From Chelonoidis abingdonii (Eukaryota; Chordata; Testudines; Testudinidae): DNA of 64,000 nucleotides. The notes beneath the pieces are model-generated. The model had not been told where the DNA came from and searched no databases. It saw only the letters and a program-made list of their open reading frames with translations. A program made the translations under genes and the position numbers. Location of the stretch: NCBI RefSeq assembly GCF_003597395.2, contig NC_133773.1:121187645-121251644 (forward strand), given 5' to 3'. Positions 1-12,114 of this stretch are shown piece after piece; the first letter of the stretch is position 1, and each line of letters begins with the position of its first letter.

Positions 1-170
1 AGGAAGGCTGTGGAATCTCCATCTCTGGAGATATTTAAAAGTAGGTTAGATAAATGTCTATCAGGGATGGTCTAGACAGTATTTGGTCCTGCCATGAGGG
101 CAGAGGACTGGACTCGATGACCTCTTGAGGTCCCTTCCAGTCCTAGAGTCTATGAATCTATGAATAAACT
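1..170 (+). mobile_element. CR1 LINE 3' end (5'-truncated by window edge)
   Basis: The text matches the conserved last ~170 bases of amniote CR1 elements: the end of ORF2 (gtggaatctccatc...), the 'gggactggactngatgacct' block and the closing TCTATGAATCTATGA octamer-like tail near 155-169. The tail is on the right, so the copy reads left to right. It is a dead 3' fragment; the rest lies outside the window. Confidence 0.93.
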
Positions 171-1189
171 CCGGCCATAAACAGCTAAGACAGTGAAAAC
201 TGACTAGTCTGCTTTACTTTCATGTATTATCACAGTGCTACAGCGTTTAAATCTAAACTCAAAGGGAAGCGTTTCAGCTATTGAACCACCACCCTCACTC
301 CAAAAAGACATCCCTCCATGTGTCTCATACAATTAAAGAATTTTTTTGCCACGTACTGCCTACTAGCATTAGCTCAGTCTTCTCTAGACTGAGTCTCAGC
401 AAAATGACCCTCTGCCAAGCATCAATCTCAGCTAGACACTGGGTAAGTCACCATGATCTAAACAAATGGAGATGCGGAGCAAGATGTCATCTTCGCAGAG
501 GAGGACTAGTCTAAACCTTCTCACTATCTCCCCAACAGCTCACATAAAGTCTGAACAGGAAGTGTGACAGAAAATAACCTTGTAGAACTTTGCATGACAG
601 AGCCCCTGGTGCACTTGGAAATCAGGCACCCAATACCGTTCCCTGGGACCTCAGAGAAAAAGGAAGAGAGCCACTCAAGAACAACTCTGTCTACCCCTGC
701 TAGAGTCTCAGAGCGACAGTATGGGAGGAGCAAAGGTATCCAGAGGCAACCAACAATCACTATAACCCCACTGCATCTTTGTCCATCATTTGGAAGACAA
801 TTTATCAATGCAAGCAATGCAGCCTGTATATTGTATTTAGGGCTAAACCCAGAGTCCTTGGATTTCCTTGATCTGAATCAATGTGTCACAAGTTTCCTTG
901 CACACAGCCCTCTTGATAGCCCTTCCTAAAAAAGTGAGAGTCAAGACAAGGCAAAAAATGGTGAAAATTTTCCACCTCCAGGGAAGGTTTCTTGAACAAG
1001 GGCTGAGCAATTGCTTCTCCAAGCAATGCTTGGAGAATAATAATGCTTCCAGTAATAGAGAAGCAATTTCCAGGGTAGACTTCTTCAGCCAAGAAAGACA
1101 TGGTTCTAATTCACAGGTTGCAGCCAAAAGCTCTCTGGCCTTACTATATTATTCTCTATGAATGTAAGTGGCTCAGATTCAAGAAGATA
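171..1189. other. Unassigned DNA between two CR1 fragments
   Basis: No gene is recognised. Short open frames occur on both strands but overlap each other and have no family features. The only structure noted is a ~95-base block at 488-583 that recurs at 2033-2134. Confidence 0.6.
488..583 (+). repeat. Dispersed repeat, copy A (unidentified)
   Basis: The block from 'gtcatcttcgcagagg' to 'tgacagaaaataacc' aligns collinearly with 2033-2134 ('gtcatctgcatagagg' to 'tgacagaaaataatcc'), including the shared 'caacagctca' and 'ctgaacaggaag' stretches. I estimate roughly three quarters identity by eye. I do not recognise the family. Confidence 0.6.
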
Positions 1190-1525
1190 ACAGTTTTCAA
1201 GTACGTAAAAAGTTGTTACAAGGAGCAGGGAGAAGAACAGTTCTTCTTAACCTCTGAGGATAGGACAAGAAGCAATGGGCTTAAATTGCAGCAAGGGCAG
1301 TTTAGGTTGGACATTAGGAAAAACTTCCTAAGCGTCAGAGTGGTTAAGCACTGGAATAAATTGCCTAGAGAGGTTGTGGAATCTCCATCATTGGGGATTT
1401 TTAAGAGCATGTTGGACAAACACCTGTCAGGGATGGTCTATTTAGTCCATATTTAGTTGTGCCTTGAGAGCAGTAGACTGGACTAGATGACCTCTCAAGA
1501 TCCCTTCCAGTTCGATAACTCATCG
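1190..1525 (+). mobile_element. CR1 LINE 3' fragment with ORF2 C-terminal remnant
   Basis: The last ~330 bases of a CR1 retrotransposon. The + frame through about 1200-1456 encodes the typical end of the CR1 ORF2 protein, including FRLDIRKNFLSVRVVKHWNK and LPREVVESPSLGIFKSMLD. In intact elements this lies at the extreme C terminus of the endonuclease-reverse transcriptase. It is followed by the gggatggtcta and gactggactagatgacct blocks of the short 3' UTR. The catalytic parts are absent (5' truncation, the usual fate of CR1 copies). The ATG that opens the local frame at 1100 lies upstream of the recognisable CR1 homology and is not a real start. The terminal octamer is degenerate (about 1520 'ttcgataactca'). 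Confidence 0.9.
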
Positions 1526-3905
1526 TTAGTCCCCCACACTAACTCCAAAGCTTAATCCTACTGTTATCCCAGTCCTGATCTGAGCTATCTAATTCATGAA
1601 GTTCAAAAATCCCTCATTGCAAGATTCTCATTCTGTTACTGTGGAAAGCCCACATTAACCAGTTTATTCTCCACCCAGAACAGTTCAGCTGATAGATATG
1701 TGGGGATACCCCATAGTGGAGATGAGACACCTCTCTTCTCTTCTTGCACAGCAAGAGCATAGGATTTCAACAAATCTTTAGAAGTCAGTCAGTGAAATGT
1801 AATACAGAGCTCTCAGGACAGCAATCTATAGCACATAGATTACGCTCCTTTCCTTTTGTAATAGCACAGGGAATATAATGATAAAAAGCATGAGATAGAA
1901 GCATTAAAAAAAAAAGTAAATTAATCATGCAACCAAGCAAATAAAATACTGTGTTACAAAGAAACAAACTGTCTCAGATAAATAATCAGAATGCAAATAA
2001 ATGTAGTTAATCAATTTTTATTTTAGTTTGGGTGTCATCTGCATAGAGGAGGAACAGCAACTCAGAACATCTTACTCTCACTGCAACAGCTCATATAGTG
2101 GCTGAACAGGAAGCATGACAGAAAATAATCCTGACAAAATACTTTCTCCATTTTAATTTGCAGTTTCACTTTCTTTCAACCTTTTTTTTTTAGTACCGGT
2201 AGCTAAATTGGAAAGCAAATAAATGTATTGAATATGAAGAAATATTACTGTACATACAAGGATGGTTTCAATGCTTATTTACAAATGTTTATGTCTAAAT
2301 TTGGAATGCTTTGAAAAAACAGCAAGATAAAGCACTGTATCAAAGTGCTTCTTTTTATGACGACATTTATCATTTTGTAGGAAAAGTATGACTCTAGTCC
2401 TGGTACATAACAGCAGCAATCCATTCAAGTTAGTCAAATGTGTGCTTGCATGCAGCCTACTGATAGGGGGAGGGGAGGGTTCTTTCTACTTGTATTTGCA
2501 ATATTAGAAGTAGCACCTTGGTTAACAGTGAGACTGGATCCAGTTAAAGATATTCTTTCTTAGGCAATGAGGCAGGTCGTCAGCTGGGGTAAATTTTTCT
2601 AGTTCCTCTGGACTTTAACGGAGCTAAGACCATTTCCACTAGCTGAGAATTTGCCCCAATATATTAAGTAAAAAGAAATGCATAAGCACCATACTGTAAG
2701 AGTGGTATACGTAAAAGGTAAATTATGGGCCTTTAGCTGGACACTCTCCTGAATGAAATATTGGAACATGGAATTTTCTGCATATAACCAAACTGAAATT
2801 TTTTTCAACCTTTTTCAATATAACTTTGTTTAGAAGAAGATGTAGCTCTATTAAAATGTAATCACTTTCCCTTGTGGCTTACATTATAGGAATGTGGCCA
2901 GTAAACAAGGATGATTATTAATGAAAGGCAGCAAAAAGCTATTAACAAATTAAACCAATAATCTTTGTTGAAATTAATATCTGATATGGAGCTTCCAGCA
3001 GATGAGTTAAGATGCAAGGGCAACTGCAGAAGATAATCCCAGTATCTGATTTGGCTGGATTTACCAAAGCATGGCCTGATTTCAGAGGGTGTTGTGGGTG
3101 CTCAGCACCTTGAAATGATGCCCTCAATGGCTATGGGACTTGAGTAGGGAATAAAAGCAATCATTACTAAATAGTTTCACTCATTACACTGTCTCAAAAG
3201 CAGACATTCATTTAAAATGTAAAAAGTAATTTTTTTTATTAAGTCAGTCAACACACAAACAACTTGGCAGCTAGTTGTCTTTTGGTATAAATGCTTCTGG
3301 AGTGATAATCCAAACATGTTCCTAGAGAGGAACTTTAATTTGTTTGGAGCCAAATTACATCTAGCACCAGTTATGAACAGTTTTGTAAAAGAGCAGTTTG
3401 ATGGGGCATGAAGACACAGCTGTAAAGTGCTACTATTTCTATAATATTTTTCACTGCAATATCCATTTCAGCTGATATCCTAAGTTTTGTTGCTGCTTTT
3501 TCTCATCCTTAATCAAACCACTAATATGAACTATGTGCATATCTGTAAATAACTATAAAAGTAGATAAAGTAAAACTAGCTAGAGTTTGCATCCACTCCT
3601 TTCTCTCCCAACAGACCCACTCCAGACACCCAAACCTTTCTTGCCTGCTTGGATCTGAAACTGGATCTGAACCCTGTACTTTCTTTTTAATTGTCAGGAG
3701 ACTAGCATATGGGAAATATGCAAGAAGTAACTTAAAACTGAGTCAAATTCAGCGCAATTCCTTTTGTCTCAGCTAGATGGAGACTCTTTTTTTCAGTATA
3801 TACGGCAGCTGCTTAAGGAACATGACATGCACAGCTCGAGTACTGGCTGCAGCCATATGTAGGATGTATATACAGCAACTCTACAGTGCACTCTGCTATA
3901 ACAGG
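1526..3905. other. AT-rich unassigned DNA
   Basis: No gene is recognised. It contains copy B of the dispersed repeat (2033-2134) and a degenerate piece at about 3080-3122 of the hairpin repeat containing 'gggtgctcagcacct'. The rest looks single-copy. Confidence 0.55.
2033..2134 (+). repeat. Dispersed repeat, copy B (unidentified)
   Basis: Collinear with 488-583. The spacing between the shared blocks is nearly the same, so this is either a segmental duplication or two insertions of one unrecognised family. No target duplication or terminal repeat is visible. Confidence 0.6.
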
Positions 3906-4455
3906 TGTGATACAAGGAGGGCCAGAGGGAGTGGTGGGAGAGTGATAGAGGGGAAATATATAAGCCCTAGGCGAATTAAGGCATGGTTCCCTGTAGACTA
4001 GGGAGGCTGGCTACAGGTTAATTGGAGCACCTGCAGTGAATTAAGGCCTTGTCAGGAATCTAATAAAACCCCATGCTTCAGGCAGTCAGGGAGGATGAGG
4101 AGGAAGGAGAGAGAGGACTGGAGCTGGGAGGTGTGTTGTGAGATTTGAAAGACCAGAGAACCGAAGTAAAGGAGACCCTCCCCCAGCAGAGGAGGGAGAC
4201 TCCCTCCCCCAGCATCTAAGGACCGAAGGTATCACACCCAAGCGGGAATCGCATTAGGGGTTGAGAGAGGCGGAGACTCAGAGTGAGGAGCAAACCCAGA
4301 CTGCCTCCCCTGCTTCCCTGTTTTACCACCTTCCCTGGCCTCTAGGGGGGCCCTTGGTGCCCCAAGAGCAGGGGCAAGGGGTGGCATCTTAGCCCCTCCC
4401 CCCCCCCCAAGAAAAGCGCAGGACCCATCATACTAATATCGGCCATCTTGTCACC
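3906..4455 (+). mobile_element. Solo LTR of an LTR retrotransposon (4-bp TSD CAGG)
   Basis: A ~550-base unit starts TGTGATACAAGG and ends ttgtcacc. The flanking 4-mers match: CAGG at 3902-3905 and CAGG at 4456-4459. The + strand shows a TATA-like box (aaatatataagcc, about 3954-3966) followed ~100 bases later by AATAAA (about 4061-4067), the promoter-then-poly(A) order of an LTR read left to right. The downstream part is purine-rich (gaggaggaaggagagag) and ends in a C run near 4400. No internal coding region adjoins it, so it is a solo LTR formed by LTR-LTR recombination. It resembles LTRs I associate with turtle gypsy-type elements; the final base departs from the expected CA. Confidence 0.62.
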
Positions 4456-6940
4456 CAGGCTAAATAAGCTCTGGTGACTGGCTGTCAGTTGGAAGAAATA
4501 CTATTTCCCGCTAAGTGGATGTTGTGCACATTGCAATAGAGTCTGTTAATTATATAGCACAGACAATTAATGGACAAGAGGAAGGCTGGCTGGCTTGCAG
4601 CATTTTCTCCGCCTGCTTCTGGTACAAGTATTTGGTCTCTGAGGACTCCAGTGCTCCCTTATGTAGGGAACATGCACAGTAGGGGAACATCTGTGTTTAA
4701 AAGGTCTTATTTTATTTTCTTGAGGATGCATAGCATCACCTTACCTTCGTAGTACCAGCACTGGCACGTAAGGCAGTAGGACAGATAGTCCATCAAACAC
4801 ATAGTCTAGGCACATGTAGTTAAGATGGCTTTAAGTCCATGGTTCCAAGCCCAGTTGCACATAGAGGATGGACATGGCTTCCAAGCTCCCACCTTCTAAG
4901 CTGGCTTCACTGCTGTGCTGTCATTGGTGCACTGACAGTGAGAGCAGCTTGTCCATTTAAGAGCTCATGAGGGAAGTTAGAACTGCACAGAGCAAATATA
5001 ATGTGCACAATGAGCACAGCCTTGGGAGGGAGCAGCACATATAGCAGCTGGTTCCCGATGTCCTCCTCCTGCCCACAGTCCACCATCTCCTTCACTATGT
5101 GAAGCGGCTCTGGCAGATTAATTATTCAAAGTGGCCGAAGCCGACATATGCAGTGGTAGGAATTGATGCTATGTAGCTACTTTGCCTTCTTTAGACTCTT
5201 CTCTGCCATTTGCTCACCAATTCTTCCTCTCATAAGGGAGAGAGCATATGGTTCAAAGTGTGGAAATATATTTTGTATTTCACAATGAAGAGTAAATCTC
5301 CACCCACAGCTCTCATGAAGTTACAGAAAGTCCTGACAGCAATGGAACCAAGGTAGTTCAATGCACATGGGTGGAATGATGTAAGGAACCTGTACAAGAG
5401 GCATTCCCTGTGCACCACAAAACTGTACTCTATGGTGGCTCTGTCTGGCCAATGTGCAGCATTTCCATAACTATGTCGATCCACTGGCCAAGCGCCTTTT
5501 CAAAGGGTGCATAAAAGCTGTAGAGGAGGCTACTGCTGCTTTGAGGCTGCAGCAATGGCATACCTTGTATTACCCCTAAATACTGAACTTTCTATATGCA
5601 AATCCTATGCAATCAGGCTTGGTACATGGTCCAGGATTTGCCTCAAAAATGAAAGATTTTTAATAAGTCATATTTCTGTGATAACAGTATATTTGTGGAT
5701 GTTATCCATCTCTACAGTGTTTGAGTGTACAGATATATAAGAAGTTTGGAATATAATGTACAGTCAGAGGGTGAAATTCTAGCCCCACCAAAGTCAATGA
5801 CAAAACTCCAGGATTTCACCACTATTTTTTTCAAAGAGAATACAATACAAAACAAATTTTGTGAGGCCCACGCTCATGCAGAATGCACAGCAATTTAACA
5901 ACAGCAGTATGATGAAACAAGAAAATTTCAATGGTTATTAAGAAAAGTTTGCCAGCATAATAAAATGATTATTAAAGTTAAGAATTTCAGTCTGTTCTAT
6001 CAGCATCAGGAAATGTTCCATGAAGTTTCCAATCTATTTAATATTTACAAACCAGTAATATTTTCCATAACTGTGCCTGTATAAATTTGAGTGCAACTCA
6101 CAGATCCAGTATAACCCACTAAAAACTATTCAATCATTTCTTTCTCCCATTTCTGCAAATTCAGCTCCAAAAGAAAGTGATGGCTGATATAAAGCATCTC
6201 ACAGTTCATGTCGCGACCCAACCAAGTATTTTACTTGTTACACTGCACTATTTGTCTTTACCACACATTTGTAATTTAGCTTGGCTCTCTTGGAGCACAG
6301 GATAGACCACTGGTTCATGAAAATAAAAGGAACAACGAACAACCACCTTGTATCCAAACATGAAAAAATAAATTGCCAGTAAACTGCTCCAACCACTGAC
6401 CCACCTAAGCACGAAGTACTATAAAATATCAGCCCCTTTTGGAAAATATACCTAGCATACCACAATCTGATTTTATTTGTTTGTGTTTGGTGATTTTGTT
6501 TTGTTTTTTCACAGTCTAATGGCTCAGCTATGTCCTTAGACCTCCAGTGATGATTCAAAATGTGAGAGAACATAGGTGTTAAACCAGCTGTCTCCACAAT
6601 GAACAGTTGGTCTACCCAAATTCTTCCATTCTCCAAAATCCATGATCACCAAATACATATCTTCTATGGCTATACCAGTGGATAGGCATGGTTTTACCAG
6701 AAGTAGAGTTAGTCAAATGAAATATGTTTTTCTGTCTGAAATGCATGGATCTGGATCTAATATAAACTGCAACTGACTAGAAGCAGAACAATTTAAGCAA
6801 ACAAGCCTGTGTAGCTATATAGTCAATTGGGAGCAGTTTTGGTACAGTTTTATTTTTAAACTTATCTGTACCCTAGAGCAGATCATTAAGGTTTGCAGTT
6901 TACCAGTTCTGTAGATGGGGCTAGTTTATAAATATATAAC
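4456..6940. other. Unassigned DNA
   Basis: No gene is recognised. A short fold-back sequence (5771-5819) is the only structure noted. The longest frame (6238-6636, minus) has no family features. Confidence 0.5.
5771..5819. repeat. Short hairpin repeat
   Basis: gtgaaattct at the left pairs with ggatttcac at the right around the core 'aaagtcaatgacaaaactcc'. It belongs to the same loose family as 34828-34891 and 37346-37410. Confidence 0.45.
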
Positions 6941-6944
6941 ACTC

Positions 6945-8115
6945 CCTCCCTCCTTCCAATCTGCAGGACCTGGACTTTTTTCTGTCCTTTTTTGTTGGTA
7001 TTATTGTGGGAAGGCTAATAAGCAGATTTTGCATTTTGTTTGAAATGAACTGAAGTTTGTGGTCATCCGGATCTCCTTCAGGAATGAGTTCCAAATTCAC
7101 AGACAAAGCACTGAGAAAACTCTGTCTTCTGCACACACGTTACACTCTTGAGGTTGACAGTTCCATTGTTTTAGTGCAAAGTTGCCATCAAAGGTGGCCA
7201 GGGTCACACACAGCGTAAGGTGGCTTCTTGGGCAACTAGGGCCAGTACCATGGAGGGTTTTGCAAATGAAGATCCAATGAAGAGAGCACGACACACATTG
7301 GGGTGAGTGTTCTGGGCAGACTTTCTGGTGGAGCAAAGGATTTACTGTGTTCTGAAGCAGCTGTAGCTTTTTTAAAGTCAGCAATTTCATAAACAGACAT
7401 GAAGAATTACAGTAATCAAGTCTGCACGTCACGAATGCATTGATCACTGTGGCTAAGACTAAATCTGACAGGAAAGCGCATGCTCATCTTGCCCGCTGCA
7501 TATGAAAAAGGGTGCTTGTTGTGACGGTCACTATTTAGGTATCCAAAAGCTGTGGGGAATCCACATGCACAATGAAACTACGGGCTTCAACAATCTGAAG
7601 GAAGATGCTGTCAGTGCAGAATGATATTACAGAGGTGGCAAATTCTTCAAAGTGCTTCCCACTCCCCACTAGCATCACCTCTGTCTTCTTAGGACTCAGC
7701 ATCCGGTAGTCACTTGTCATTCAGTTGCTGATCTCAGTTAAACGCTTAGGTCTGCTGGAAGCTGATGCTGTTCAATGATGATGGGAAATGGTGTAAACCT
7801 AGATGCCATTTGCATATTACCAGCATTTTAGTCCATGATGTGTCACAAACTCACTCCCCTCATGGCTTCAATAGATGAAGAACAAGATTGGGGAAAAGAT
7901 GATTCCCCACAGGACTCAACAGGTGGGAGCTCTGGAAGTGGAGATGCAAGTGACCATCACCACTCTAGGCATAGCCCAAATGCAATAGGTGAAGGTGTCT
8001 CAGTGTGATCCTGTTGCCTCTATTGCACCTAAACATTGAAACAGGGGGATTCCACAGCCAATCGTATTAAATGCTGTGGAGAGCTCCAGCAATACCGGTT
8101 TGGATGAACCCTGTC
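6945..8115 (-). pseudogene. Decayed LINE (L2/CR1-superfamily) reverse transcriptase, C-terminal half
   Basis: This is part of the ORF2 protein of a non-LTR retrotransposon, which copies RNA into DNA at a nicked target. Read on the minus strand, the order is right for an RT. Around 7850-8100 are traces of the palm domain (GIAGALHSI-like, then VSCG-PQ-S-FSPILFFIYM-like text and a degraded YADD region near 7800-7830). Then come LSPKKTEVMLVGSG (about 7655-7700) and INAFVTCRLDYCNSS-FMKLLTLKKLQLLQN (about 7345-7447), which are hallmark thumb/C-terminal motifs of L2/Rex-like and CR1-like LINEs. Next is SLHWIFICKTLHGTGPSC (about 7240-7290) and a final AEDRVFSV segment near 7110. Several stops and frameshifts separate the pieces and the YADD catalytic motif is not intact. 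The 5' endonuclease half is missing. The exact clade cannot be fixed by eye. Confidence 0.8.
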
Positions 8116-9189
8116 AGTGGACTTCTGTTTAGCTGCCTGCTTCCATGTGCAAATGCAGTTGTCCATGCTAATGGTTATGCACATTTTTAGGCCTTTTGAA
8201 ACCATAACCCTTAGTATTTGCTATTGTCTACAGCTTACATTTCTGAAATTACACAAACTAAGAAAGTGTATCCACTATACAGCCATAACTTTAAAAAATG
8301 TTTTTACATTACTGGAGAAATCTTGCGGCAGTTTTGATTAGCCAGATAACAGTATAATAAGGAAGAAAACAGAAAGCATGGTCTGGGAGTCTTCCATTAG
8401 TGGCAATAATATACTTCCATTTAGTAGCTTGAAAGAAGAAAGACTGGTATGCACTGTATTGTGATGAAAGGCTGTAACTAAAGTATGATTCTGTGTATTT
8501 CTGTAGTATACACATTTTTGTCCAAATGGTGGGGACAATTTACTCCACTTACTGAATTATGTTTTTAAACAGTTTACTGTTGATAGGAACATCCCAACTT
8601 GTTTAAATTCAACATATTACAGAATATATTGCATTGATACAGTACTGTACATTTCCTCTTCTAACACAAATATTTCTGTTCTCACAGGCTCTGTAGATTT
8701 TAAAATCCAACAATAGCTGCTGCTTTGATTACAGCTCGAGTGCAGTGTGACTGATTTGTTACTCTGGGCTGAATCATCCTGAAAGAGAGCTGATTGGTTA
8801 AAAAAATGCTGACTACCATGGCAACTAAACTTGTGACCTAGCTAATGTGAAATGGGTATTTCTTTGCTTGAATCAGAGCCACAAGTGAAGATAGCAAGCC
8901 AAATCTGGGCCTGGTGTAACACCACTGATGCCAGTCGAGTTACACCAGAGATTGATATGGTCTACTCTCTGTAAGAAATGGTTTTATTTATACCTTTTTT
9001 TCTTGGTATGCTTGGTGCCGGGATGCAGAACAAAATCCTCAAATATTTATTAAATTGCGGAATGTCAGTAACGTACAGTATACAGACAGCAAGGAAATGT
9101 TCATTCCCTGGTATTGATTCTGCATTTTTATATTCACCATCAGACCCTTTGCAAAAACAAATAATATTGTGTATTAAAAAATCCCTCAT
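8116..9189. other. Unassigned DNA
   Basis: No gene is recognised. One short hairpin repeat lies at 8912-8947. Confidence 0.5.
8912..8947. repeat. Short hairpin repeat
   Basis: TGGTGTAAC at 8912-8920 pairs with GTTACACCA at 8939-8947. It is a small fold-back of a kind common in reptile DNA. Confidence 0.45.
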
Positions 9190-10790
9190 AATCATAGAAA
9201 TGTAGGGCTGAAAAGAACCTCAAGAGGTCATCAAGTATACCTAGACAATCCATGATGGGTGTTTCTCTAGCCTGTTCTTTAAAGCTTCCAGTGACAGGGA
9301 TTCCAGTCCTTGGAAGCCTACCCTTATAGTTGGAATGATTTTCTAATCTCTAACCTAAATCTCCCTTGCTGCAGATTAGGATGATCATTTCTTGCTCTAT
9401 CTTCAGTGGATACATAGAACAATTGATCACTGTCCTCTTTATAACAGCCTTTAACATATAGGAAAATGTATTATGTCCCTTCTGCCTTCTATTCTCAAGA
9501 CCATACACATGAAGATTTTTTAACCTTTCCTCAGAGGTCAGGTTTTGCAAACCTTTCAGTATTTTTGTTGCTCTTGTCTGAACTATCTCCAATTTGTCCA
9601 CATCTTTCTTAAAGTGTGGTGTCCAGAACTGGACACAGTTCTCCAGCTGAGGGCTCACCAGTGCCAAGAAGAGTGGGACAATTATCTCCCATGTCTTACA
9701 GCACTCCTGTTACTACACCCCAGAATGATATTTGCCTTTTTTGCAGCTGTATCATGTTGTTGACACATGTTCAATTTGTGATCCACTGTAACCCCCAGGT
9801 CCTTTTCAGCAATACTGCTGTCAAGCAACTTATTTCCCTTTTGTAGCTGTGCATTTGATTTTTCCTTCCAAAGTGTAGCACTTTGCACTTACCTTTATTA
9901 AATTCAATCTTGTTGAATTCAAACCAATTCTCCAATTTGCCAAGGCTGTTTTGAATTCTAATCCTGTCCTCCAAAATGCTGGCAACCCTTCTCAGCTTGC
10001 TGTCATCCACAAATTTTACAAGCTGTGACAAAGTTCCTCCTCTACCTCGATGGGTCCTGCGCTTATTGGCAGATTTGCTCATCTCAATGATCTCCCCCAC
10101 AGTCTGGGTCAACTCCTCCTGTGTCTGATCAGGAGTTGGGAGGTTTGGGGGGAACCCAGGCCCGCCCTCTACTCCGGGTTCCAGCCCAGGGCCTGTTGGA
10201 TTACAGCTGTCTATAGTGCCTCCTGTAACAGCTGCATGACAGCTACAACTCTCTGGACTACTTCCCCATGGCCTCCTCCAAACACCTTCTTTATCCTCAC
10301 CACAGGACCTTCTCCTGGTGTCTGAGAACGCTTGTACTCCTTAGTCCTCCAGCAGCACACCCTCTCACTCTCAGCTCTTTGCGCCTCTTGCTCCCAGCTC
10401 CTCACACGCACTTCCTCTCCTCTGGCCCTCCCCGCCTCACTGGAGTGAGCTCCTTTTTAAACCCAGGTGCCCTGAGTGCCTGCCTTGCTTGGCTGCAGGG
10501 ATCTATCAGCCTGTCTGCCTTAACTGGTTCTAGCAGGTTCCTGATTCCTCGTGCAGCCCCTGCTCTGGTCACTCAGGGAACAGAAAACTACTCATCCAGT
10601 GACCAGTATATTTGCCCTCTACCAGACTCCTGTACCCCACTGGTCTGGGTCTGTCACAAAGCATACTTTCCACTGAATTATCCAAATCATTAACGAAAAT
10701 ATTGACTAGCATCAGACCCGGGCCAGACCAGGTGCCCCAGGGTGCCATTTGGATATGCCCTCCAAGTTAGACAACAAATGGGACAGGCTA
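9190..10790 (-). mobile_element. CR1 LINE 3' region, split by a solo LTR
   Basis: A reverse-oriented CR1 3' part. The 3' end is at the left (atcatagaaatgtagggc at 9190) and ORF2-derived text runs rightwards, e.g. 'tggacacagttctccagctg' near 9630, 'ccactgtaacccccaggtcc' near 9785 and 'ctgtcatccacaaatttt' near 10000. It breaks off at 10023 and resumes at 10663 with 'atactttccactgaattatc' through the conserved 'ccaggtgccccagggtgcca' region near 10730. Minus-strand frames give CR1 ORF2 C-terminal text such as VSPQLENCVQFWTPHFKKDV and LEIVQTRATKIL, with stops. The two halves join cleanly when the LTR and one TSD copy are removed, so the CR1 insertion is the older event. The right boundary is approximate. 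Confidence 0.9.
10024..10658 (-). mobile_element. Solo LTR nested in CR1 (4-bp TSD AAGC)
   Basis: A 635-base unit begins TGTGACAAAG and ends CTGTCACA. It has the TG...CA ends and inverted TGTGACA/TGTCACA tips of an LTR. It is flanked on both sides by AAGC (10020-10023 and 10659-10662), and the interrupted CR1 reads through once the unit is removed. A GTTTAAAAAGG TATA-like sequence lies on the minus strand (about 10452-10463), which suggests minus orientation; no clear AATAAA was found, so orientation is tentative. No gag, pol or second LTR adjoins. The 4-bp TSD fits gypsy or some ERV integrases. The open frames inside (10050-10693) are chance GC-rich frames. Confidence 0.85.
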
Positions 10791-12114
10791 AATAAGAGAC
10801 AGATAATCTAGTCATAGTAATCAGCATATAACAAAAAGGATTAAAAGCCTCTCAAGAAACATCTAAGAGAACACTGAAAATCCACACTATTATTCAAATG
10901 GTTATTTCCTGTAATGAGCAGGATGAGAGGGCTGAGACATCAGAAATGGGGACAATCACATACTGAAAATGAAATTTGAGAACTAAATTGTGCCCACTTG
11001 GCACAGGCCCACAGTGAATGTAGAGTAGAGCAACACTGCCCTAGAAGGACATGAGGAGTCACAATGCCTCAGAATGATAATGACTTCTAGGACTCCTAGG
11101 ACGAAGGAACCCACTGGGGCTGTAACTGTGGTTGGCCGCTGCTTGGGACGGAGAGAAATAGGGAATCCTGCCCCACCTGGATCCATTTAAAGGCCAATAA
11201 AAAATCTGCCACCAAATGGGGAAATGATGCATCCAGTTAAAAATGCTCTCACAATGCATCCAATTGCATTAACATTAAAGGCCAACACCAACAATTTTAA
11301 AACTTGACAGCATAAAGTTAAGCACCTCAATCTGTATCTAGGCTCCCAAATAAGTGGCTTCATTTGCAGAGATGCTGAGCATTCACAGCTTCCACTGAAG
11401 TGAATTAGACATCAGAGGTGCTGAGTACCTCTGAAAATCAGGCATTTATTTGGGAACCTAAATATGGATTCAGGCACTTTGCTTTAGGCTCCCAAATTTG
11501 AAAAAAATGGCCTGAATTTCCACACTTGCATACAGTGGATAAAATACTGCACTATAGAGTCACTTTTTTTTTACATTTTGGATCTGATATGGAAAGGCTG
11601 CAGAGCTCTTGAAACTTCAGCTGATGTCAGTGGGTGTTCAAAACCTCTGAGGATCAGACCCATTATGCATTAAAATAAATTCATCTTGAAATAACATGCT
11701 TGCAACAAAAACTCTTGTATCTAGAATCAGTGAAACCCAAATGCCATTTCATTATTTGGAGCTGTTAATTTCCTTTGACTCATTCTAATGATGTAGCTAA
11801 AAAGGGATATATATCTGGTTTTGTCACCAATCGCTGAAATGTCATCTGTTAATGTCATGCTGATGTGGAACCTGTACTTCTAGCTATAAACATATGTAAT
11901 TCTCATAAGTTTCAAATGGGAGTCAGGAACCCTTCATATATAAAGTACACACATTCCTTAGTAAAAAAGAAAAACAAAACCCATACATGTTATGGAAAAT
12001 GAGAGTTGACACTCCATTTATAAGTTCTGTTTTTACTTCATGCAGAATTGCAGTGTGTTTGGTAAAATTATTTAGAATTCCCTCTTTAGTTACTTGATTC
12101 AAAAACTGTCGACA
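10791..12114. other. Unassigned DNA with a fold-back repeat
   Basis: No gene is recognised. It contains the hairpin repeat at 11339-11460 and a degenerate relative near 11600-11670. Confidence 0.5.
11339..11460. repeat. Fold-back repeat (old amniote type)
   Basis: taggctcccaaataagtggc at the left pairs with gcatttatttgggaaccta at the right. The inner text 'gatgctgagcattcacagc' and 'aggtgctgagtacctctg' is the 'ctgagcaccc' core of a widespread reptile repeat that can fold on itself. The same family recurs at about 63840-63980. Confidence 0.55.

Noticed and set aside
564..929. 121-codon + frame near the left edge
   Set aside because: No homology that I recognise, overlapped by minus-strand frames of similar length, no splice or promoter context.
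6238..6636. 132-codon minus frame
   Set aside because: No family motif; low-complexity Gln/Thr/Lys stretch; looks like chance.
10050..10693. Frames of 91 and 141 codons with Pro/Ser-rich text
   Set aside because: They lie within the solo LTR at 10024-10658, whose target duplication fixes its nature.
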